The notes under the pieces are model-generated. The model worked only from the letters and a program-made list of their open reading frames with translations, ran no database searches and was not told the DNA's origin. 64,000 nt of DNA. Source: WTFY01 sp965220895. Its GTDB lineage: Bacteria > Pseudomonadota > Gammaproteobacteria > UBA4575. The DNA lies in NCBI GenBank assembly GCA_965220895.1, contig OZ244850.1:1426001-1490000 (forward strand), in the 5' to 3' direction. The translations under genes were made by a program, and so were the position numbers. How positions within the stretch are numbered: position 1 is the first letter of the stretch; the number at the start of each line of letters is the position of its first letter. Positions 59,797-64,000 of the stretch are shown piece by piece.

Positions 59797-60786
59797 ATGG
59801 ACATGGACCTGCCGCGTGAGCGCTTCCGGATCAGGGCGTTATCCCGCCAGGATGCACTGCAAACCTTGAAGCAGGATGTACAGGAGGGCCTGCTGTGTGC
59901 ACCGCGCAGCCTGCCGCCCAAGTACTTCTACGACGAAGCCGGCTCGAGACTGTTCGATGCCGTCTGCAAGACCCAGCACTACTACCTGACACGCACCGAG
60001 TCCGCACTGCTGGAACGGCATGCGGGCGAGATCATCGCCGCCGTGCGACCGCAGGCCTGCGTGGAGCTTGGCGCAGGGACCTCCGTGAAGACTGAAATCC
60101 TGCTCTCCAGGCTGGCAGCCGGCTCACGATCCTTCACCTACGCACCGATCGATGTATGCGAGGAGATGCTGATCGAGTCCGCCGCACGCCTGCTGCACCG
60201 CTATCCCTGCTTGCAGATTGAAGCCCTGGCCGGCGAGTACCTCAGTGCCCTCCAGGCCCTGCCCAGGCTGGATGGTCCGGTGCTGTTTGTCTTCATTGGC
60301 AGTTCGATCGGCAATTTCACCGAAGCCGAGTCGATGGAACTTCTCGCCGGGGTATCCGAGATCATGCACCCAGGAGACGCCTTTTTGCTGGGTCTGGACC
60401 GGGTCAAGGACCGGCAGGTCCTTGAACAGGCCTACAACGATGCCGAGGGCATCACGGCCCGGTTCAACCTGAACGTGCTGCAGGTGCTGAACACGCGTCT
60501 GGGAGGAAATTTCAGGCTGGAGAATTTCTCACACCGGGCCGTCTACCAGGAGGCACTGGAACAGATCGAGATGTACCTGGTGGCCCGCCACGCCCAGCAG
60601 GTCACCCTGGCAGAGATCAACGAGACCCTGCACATTCAGGCGGGTGAGGCGATCCTGACCGAAATCAGCCGAAAGTACACCCGGGACTCCATTCACCGGC
60701 TGCTCGACGGCAGCGCCCTCGCCGAACACCTGCACTTTGCGCCCGGCGATGAATACTTTTCGCTGGTGCTCGCCCACAGGCGCTGA
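59797..60786 (+). CDS. egtD: L-histidine N-alpha-methyltransferase (EgtD-like)
   Basis: 329 residues from the ATG at 59797; the longer frame to 59653 has no family match. EgtD trimethylates histidine to hercynine in ergothioneine synthesis. Seen: SLPPKYFYDEAGSRLFDAVCKTQHYYLTRTES, the SAM loop VELGAGTSVKTEILL (about 90-104), APIDVCEEML, LFVFIGSSIGNFT and DRVKDRQVLEQAYND. The order of motifs is that of the DUF2260/EgtD methyltransferase family. The partner EgtB (sulfoxide synthase) is not seen in this window, so either it is elsewhere or the enzyme has another acceptor. Confidence 0.88.
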   Translation: MDMDLPRERFRIRALSRQDALQTLKQDVQEGLLCAPRSLPPKYFYDEAGSRLFDAVCKTQHYYLTRTESALLERHAGEIIAAVRPQACVELGAGTSVKTEILLSRLAAGSRSFTYAPIDVCEEMLIESAARLLHRYPCLQIEALAGEYLSALQALPRLDGPVLFVFIGSSIGNFTEAESMELLAGVSEIMHPGDAFLLGLDRVKDRQVLEQAYNDAEGITARFNLNVLQVLNTRLGGNFRLENFSHRAVYQEALEQIEMYLVARHAQQVTLAEINETLHIQAGEAILTEISRKYTRDSIHRLLDGSALAEHLHFAPGDEYFSLVLAHRR

Positions 60787-60815
60787 AGCGCCGCCGGGGG
60801 GGTGGGCGAGTGCTG

Positions 60816-61718
60816 TCAGCCCATCAGCATTTCCAGCAGGGCCTTTTGCGCGTGGAGCCGATTTTCCGCTTCATCCCAGACCACGCTTTGCGGACCGTTC
60901 AGAACCTCTTCGGTCACTTCTTCACCCCGGTGCGCAGGCAGGCAGTGCATGAACAGCGCATCGTCACCGGCGAGTTCCATCAGGGACTCATTCACCTGGT
61001 AGGCCCGGAACACGTCCAGGCGCTCATCCGCTTCCTGCTCCTGGCCCATGCTGGCCCACACGTCGGTGACGACCAGGTCAGCCCGGTCCACCGCGGCTGC
61101 AGCCTCGTCCATCAGGCGGATGCGCTCTCCGGCGGGCTCCAGGACAGAGGCCTTGGGAGAATACTGTTTCGGGCAGGCAATGTTCAGCTTGAAGTCGAAC
61201 TGGCGCGCCGCATTGATGTAGGAATGGCACATGTTGTTGCCGTCTCCGACCCAGGCGACCGTGGCCCCGCGGATGCTGCCCCGATGCTCTAGCCAGGTCT
61301 GCATGTCGGCCAGCAGCTGGCACGGGTGGAAGCGGTCCGTCAGCCCGTTGATGACGGGGACCGAGGAGTGTGCGGCAAACGTCTCGACGTGGGCATGCTC
61401 GAAGGTGCGAATCAAAACGGCATCCACCATTCGCGACAGCACCCGAGCACTGTCCTCAATGGGTTCGCCGCGGCCAAACTGGGTATCTCTCGGCGAGAGG
61501 AACAGGGCCTGGCCGCCCAGTTGAATCATGCCCGTTTCAAACGACACCCGGGTGCGGGTGGAGGATTTGTCGAAGACCATGGCCAGCGTCTTCTGGGCCA
61601 GCGGGGTATGGGCCTTGCCGGCTCGCAGCCATTGCTTGAGTTCGACCGCGCGCACCAGCAGGTCCTCCAGTGTCTTCGGGGCAAGATCCAGCAGGCTGAG
61701 AAAGTGCTGCGCGCTCAT
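60816..61718 (-). CDS. argF: Ornithine carbamoyltransferase
   Basis: 300 residues. Makes citrulline from carbamoyl phosphate and ornithine. Seen: LSLLDLAPKTLEDLLVRAVELKQWL, the carbamoyl-phosphate loop KSSTRTRVSFETGM, GQALFLSPRDTQFGRGEPIEDSARVLSRMVDAVLIRT, VINGLTDRFHPCQLLADM, VAWVGDGNNMCHSYI and the ornithine-binding HCLPAHRGEEVTEEV. Its ATG overlaps the stop of argD by 4 bases (ATGA), giving an argDF operon. Confidence 0.97.
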   Translation of the reverse strand: MSAQHFLSLLDLAPKTLEDLLVRAVELKQWLRAGKAHTPLAQKTLAMVFDKSSTRTRVSFETGMIQLGGQALFLSPRDTQFGRGEPIEDSARVLSRMVDAVLIRTFEHAHVETFAAHSSVPVINGLTDRFHPCQLLADMQTWLEHRGSIRGATVAWVGDGNNMCHSYINAARQFDFKLNIACPKQYSPKASVLEPAGERIRLMDEAAAAVDRADLVVTDVWASMGQEQEADERLDVFRAYQVNESLMELAGDDALFMHCLPAHRGEEVTEEVLNGPQSVVWDEAENRLHAQKALLEMLMG

Positions 61719-62929
61719 GACGGCTCCCCGCTGCCCGCTGTTGTGGATTCGGCAAAGTGCTCGATGCAGCTGCCCAGGATCTCGACCATCTGATCGGCCT
61801 GGTCCTGTTCCATGATCAGCGGCGGCAGCAGCCGGATGGTGTGCTCAGCCGTCACGTTGATCAGCAGCTTGTGCGCCTGGCACAGATCGACCAGTTCCCT
61901 GCAGGGCTGCGTCAGTTCGATGCCGAGGATCAGGCCCTTGCCGCGTATTTCGCGGACCAGGGCGCAGCCGGAAAGCCGGGTGCGAAGTGCACTCAGCAGG
62001 TAGTTGCCCAGTTCACCCGCCCGGGCGCACAGATCCTGGTCCTCGATGGTGTCCAGCGTCGCAAGTGAAGCCCGGCAGGCGAGCGGATTTCCGCCGAACG
62101 TGGAGCCGTGGGCGCCGGGCGAGAACAGTTCTGCCACGGGCTGGCGCGCCAGGCACACCCCGATCGGCAGCCCGTTGGCCAGCCCCTTGGCCGTGACTGC
62201 GATGTCCGGGAGCACGGCATCGTGCTGGCAGCAAAACCACTTGCCGGTGCGGGCATTGCCGGTCTGGACTTCGTCCAGGATCAGCAGGGCTCCGTGGCGG
62301 TCGCACAGGGTGCGCAGCCCGGGCAGGTAGCCCAGGGCCGGAATGTTGATTCCGCCCTCGCACTGGATCGGTTCCACCAGTACGGCCGAACCCCCCGGAT
62401 GTTCCTCCAGGGCCGCCTGCACGGCATCCAGGTCATCGAAGGGCACCCGTACAAAACCGGGCACCAGGGGTTCAAATCCGGACTGGAACGCCGGGTTCGC
62501 CGTCGCCGTCAGGGCTGCCAGGGTGCGGCCGTGGAAGCTGTTTTCGGTCACGATGATCCGGGCGTCCGCCGGGTTGTTGGCATGGGCATGCAGTCGGGCC
62601 AGCTTGATCGCGGCCTCAATGGCCTCGGCACCGGAGTTGCAGAAAAAAGCGGCATCCAGCCCCGATATCCGGCAAAGCCGGGCAGCCAGCGCCTCCTGCA
62701 ACGGGATGGCGTAGATGTTGGAAGTGTGCATGAGCTTCGCACTTTGCTCGGCAATGGCCGCCGTCACGGCCGGGTGTGCGTGGCCCAGCCCGCAGACCGC
62801 GAGTCCCGACAGGGCATCGAGGTAGCGCCCGTCCTCGCCATCGCCGGTATACAGCCAGACCCCGTCGCCGCGTTCAAACGCCACCGGTTTGCGCGCATAG
62901 GTGCTCATCAAATGTTTACTGTCCATCAC
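61715..62929 (-). CDS. argD: Acetylornithine aminotransferase
   Basis: 404 residues, PLP-dependent class III aminotransferase of arginine (and lysine) synthesis. Typical: LMSTYARKPVAFERGDGVWLYTGDGEDGRYLDALSG, the HAHPAVTAAI stretch, FFCNSGAEAIEAAIKLAR, ENSFHGRTLAALTAT, LLILDEVQTGNARTGKWF and the PLP lysine in VTAKGLANGLPIGVCLA, then GSTFGGNPLACRASLATLD. It is the first gene of an argD-argF unit on the minus strand. A strong hairpin and a PuuD-like gene lie upstream. Confidence 0.95.
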   Translation of the reverse strand: MMDSKHLMSTYARKPVAFERGDGVWLYTGDGEDGRYLDALSGLAVCGLGHAHPAVTAAIAEQSAKLMHTSNIYAIPLQEALAARLCRISGLDAAFFCNSGAEAIEAAIKLARLHAHANNPADARIIVTENSFHGRTLAALTATANPAFQSGFEPLVPGFVRVPFDDLDAVQAALEEHPGGSAVLVEPIQCEGGINIPALGYLPGLRTLCDRHGALLILDEVQTGNARTGKWFCCQHDAVLPDIAVTAKGLANGLPIGVCLARQPVAELFSPGAHGSTFGGNPLACRASLATLDTIEDQDLCARAGELGNYLLSALRTRLSGCALVREIRGKGLILGIELTQPCRELVDLCQAHKLLINVTAEHTIRLLPPLIMEQDQADQMVEILGSCIEHFAESTTAGSGEPS

Positions 62930-63026
62930 GGTCTGTCACACGGTTTTCCATATATAAAAACGGCAGCCACTTGGGCCGCCGGGATGCATGTTCACGCGGT
63001 TGTCAGGCGATCAGTGAAAGCCAGGC

Positions 63027-63060
63027 GCGAACGGCAGGTCAGGCGTGACCTGCCGTTCGC
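63027..63060 (-). terminator. Perfect 15-bp hairpin next to the PuuD-like gene
   Basis: GCGAACGGCAGGTCA (63027-63041) pairs without mismatch to TGACCTGCCGTTCGC (63046-63060) with a 4-base loop. It begins 7 bases after the stop of the minus-strand gene ending at 63067 and stands upstream of argD. No T-run follows, so it may act as a factor-dependent or structural end. Confidence 0.6.
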
Positions 63061-63066
63061 CTTGTT

Positions 63067-63651
63067 TCAGATAAAGAAACCATGGCCAGCTGCCACCATG
63101 CACGCCAGCATGGGGATCGAAAGGAGAGTATTGGTTCGCGAAGCCATGAAAGCCACCTGTTTCGCCTTGGCCTTCTCGTCATCGCTGGCCTGCACCATGC
63201 CCAGCACTTTTTTCTGGTTGGGCCAGATCAGCACCCAGACATTGAAAATCATGATGGTGCCCAGCCAGGCGCCAACGCCAATCGCCGTGATGCCCTCGGT
63301 CGCGAAAAAGTTCTGGTTGAAGCCGCCGACATATTCAAGCGCCCAGGCGCCGGTCAGCCAGGTGACGACGGCACCCCAGCGAAACCAGAGCAGTGCGCGC
63401 GGGGCCACGTACTTGCCGATCGCTGCCGGACCCGGTCCGGACGAATCCGCCGCAGCTTCGCCCATGGCTGGAACCTGTACGAAATTGAAGTAGTACAGCA
63501 GACCGATCCAGACGATGCCGGCCAGGACGTGCAGCCACACGGCCAGGGACCATGCCACCAGCTCTATAGGAGGCGCGAAACCGAGACCAATCAGGATTGC
63601 AACGACGACGCCCGCAACGATCGTGCCTGTAATTGAGTTCAGGGGGTTCAT
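63067..63651 (-). CDS. PuuD-like (urate hydroxylase) membrane domain protein
   Basis: 194 residues with five or so membrane helices (TIVAGVVVAILIGLG, SLAVWLHVLAGIVWIGLLYYFNFVQVPAM, GAVVTWLTGAWAL, IMIFNVWVLIWPNQKKVLG, SIPMLACMVAAGHGFF). The HVLAGIVWIGLLYYFNFVQ helix and FNVWVLIWPNQKKVLG are family signatures of the membrane part of PuuD, which in full-length proteins is followed by a cytochrome c domain. That domain is missing here, so this is a membrane-only member. Function in urate oxidation is uncertain. Confidence 0.85.
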   Translation of the reverse strand: MNPLNSITGTIVAGVVVAILIGLGFAPPIELVAWSLAVWLHVLAGIVWIGLLYYFNFVQVPAMGEAAADSSGPGPAAIGKYVAPRALLWFRWGAVVTWLTGAWALEYVGGFNQNFFATEGITAIGVGAWLGTIMIFNVWVLIWPNQKKVLGMVQASDDEKAKAKQVAFMASRTNTLLSIPMLACMVAAGHGFFI

Positions 63652-63764
63652 GCAATACTCCTATTCAATGGCTTTCCGCTGCTGTTCGAAACGGTTGTTT
63701 TGACTTATCTTACATGAAATTATAACCAATCCACCCACTAAACTTAACCATTTATTGGTACGAC

Positions 63765-64000
63765 ATGAACCCGATCGAGCTCAGTATATTTGCCCGCAGG
63801 ATTGATGCGGTGTGTGAGGAGATGGGTGCGCAACTGCGGTTTGCAGCCTTTTCCCCGAACATCCGCGACCGCCTGGATTTCTCCTGCGCCGTGTTCGATG
63901 CGCAGGGCGGACTGTGTGCCCAGGCCGCGCATATCCCGGTGCATCTGGGCAGCATGGCCTACGCCATGCAGCAGATCGTCACGCAAAGAACCTGGCAGCC
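63765..64000 (+). CDS. Hydantoinase B/oxoprolinase family protein, start only
   Basis: The first 78 codons of a gene running off the right edge. Start ATG at 63765; the sequence IELSIFARRIDAVCEEMGAQL, FAAFSPNIRDRLDFSCAVFD and AQAAHIPVHLGSM is the conserved N-terminus of HyuB-type (ATP-dependent hydantoinase or 5-oxoprolinase B subunit) proteins. The A subunit would be expected next to it, beyond the window or elsewhere. Divergent from the PuuD-like gene, 113 bases apart. Confidence 0.88.
   Translation, partial: MNPIELSIFARRIDAVCEEMGAQLRFAAFSPNIRDRLDFSCAVFDAQGGLCAQAAHIPVHLGSMAYAMQQIVTQRTWQ

Noticed and set aside
62108..63493. A 461-codon plus-strand open frame
   Set aside because: Antisense to argD and the PuuD-like gene, both well supported, and the product has no recognisable family pattern.
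1..64000. CRISPR arrays or rRNA operons
   Set aside because: No regularly spaced direct repeats and no rRNA-like sequence were seen on either strand.

Overview
The window looks like one stretch of a gammaproteobacterial chromosome. The housekeeping order hemA-prfA-prmC, a TPR lipoprotein gene, lolB, ispE, tRNA-Gln, prs, rplY, pth, ychF, tRNA-Met is the usual gammaproteobacterial arrangement, and WaaA, WaaF, KdkA and TolC imply a Gram-negative envelope. The species cannot be named from sequence alone. All family assignments are from recognised motifs and gene order; no database search was run.

Region 1 (1-16.6 kb, visibly AT-rich up to about 14.7 kb) is a surface-glycan locus. It opens with the C-terminal end of a helical-repeat protein, broken by a frameshift at an A8 tract, plus gene debris. 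Then comes a pseudaminic acid (Pse) cluster: pseB and pseC on the plus strand, pseF, pseI and a pseH-like gene on the minus strand. No pseG is visible. A long minus-strand operon follows (read 14137 to 8059): a lipopolysaccharide-kinase-like protein, a capsule-type glycosyltransferase-like protein, a PseA/WbuX amidotransferase, its HisH-like and HisF-like ammonia-supplying partners, a Pse-associated methylase and an unknown protein. The HisF-like protein has Leu where the catalytic Asp11 of HisF sits, so its job is probably glycan amidation, not histidine synthesis. The region ends with lipopolysaccharide core genes (GT9 transferase, DUF6165, kdkA).

Region 2 (16.6-18.7 kb) is a small accessory insert: an AbiEi/DUF6088-type antitoxin whose toxin survives only as about 30 codons, and a complete-ended ISNCY/IS1202-like element with a 17-bp target duplication and a frameshifted transposase.

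Region 3 (18.7-25.9 kb) returns to envelope functions: waaA, a TolC-like channel, rhodanese, pcm, waaF, then an unusual two-gene unit of a radical SAM protein and a Gfo/Idh/MocA oxidoreductase.

Region 4 (25.9-28.5 kb) is an AT-rich accessory block with a three-gene toxin-antitoxin-chaperone (TAC) module: MqsR-like toxin, MqsA-like antitoxin with a C-terminal extension, and a SecB-like chaperone. A 13-bp palindrome lies just before the toxin start. This is the most interesting system in the window, although TAC modules as a class are known.

Region 5 (28.5-64 kb) is core chromosome: TPP-riboswitch-controlled thiC, msrA, pdxH, small unknown genes, metY, an ibaG/bolA gene, rnd, a ChaN-like lipoprotein, mreBCD, gatCAB, the hemA to ychF block, a SYLF protein, a SLOG/molybdenum-carrier-like protein, GTP-type pckG with a clear terminator, a mazG that appears to have lost its N-terminal EExxE helix by an in-frame deletion, nadC, a sodium:amino-acid symporter, an orphan egtD, argF-argD, a PuuD-like membrane protein and the start of a hydantoinase B gene cut by the window edge.
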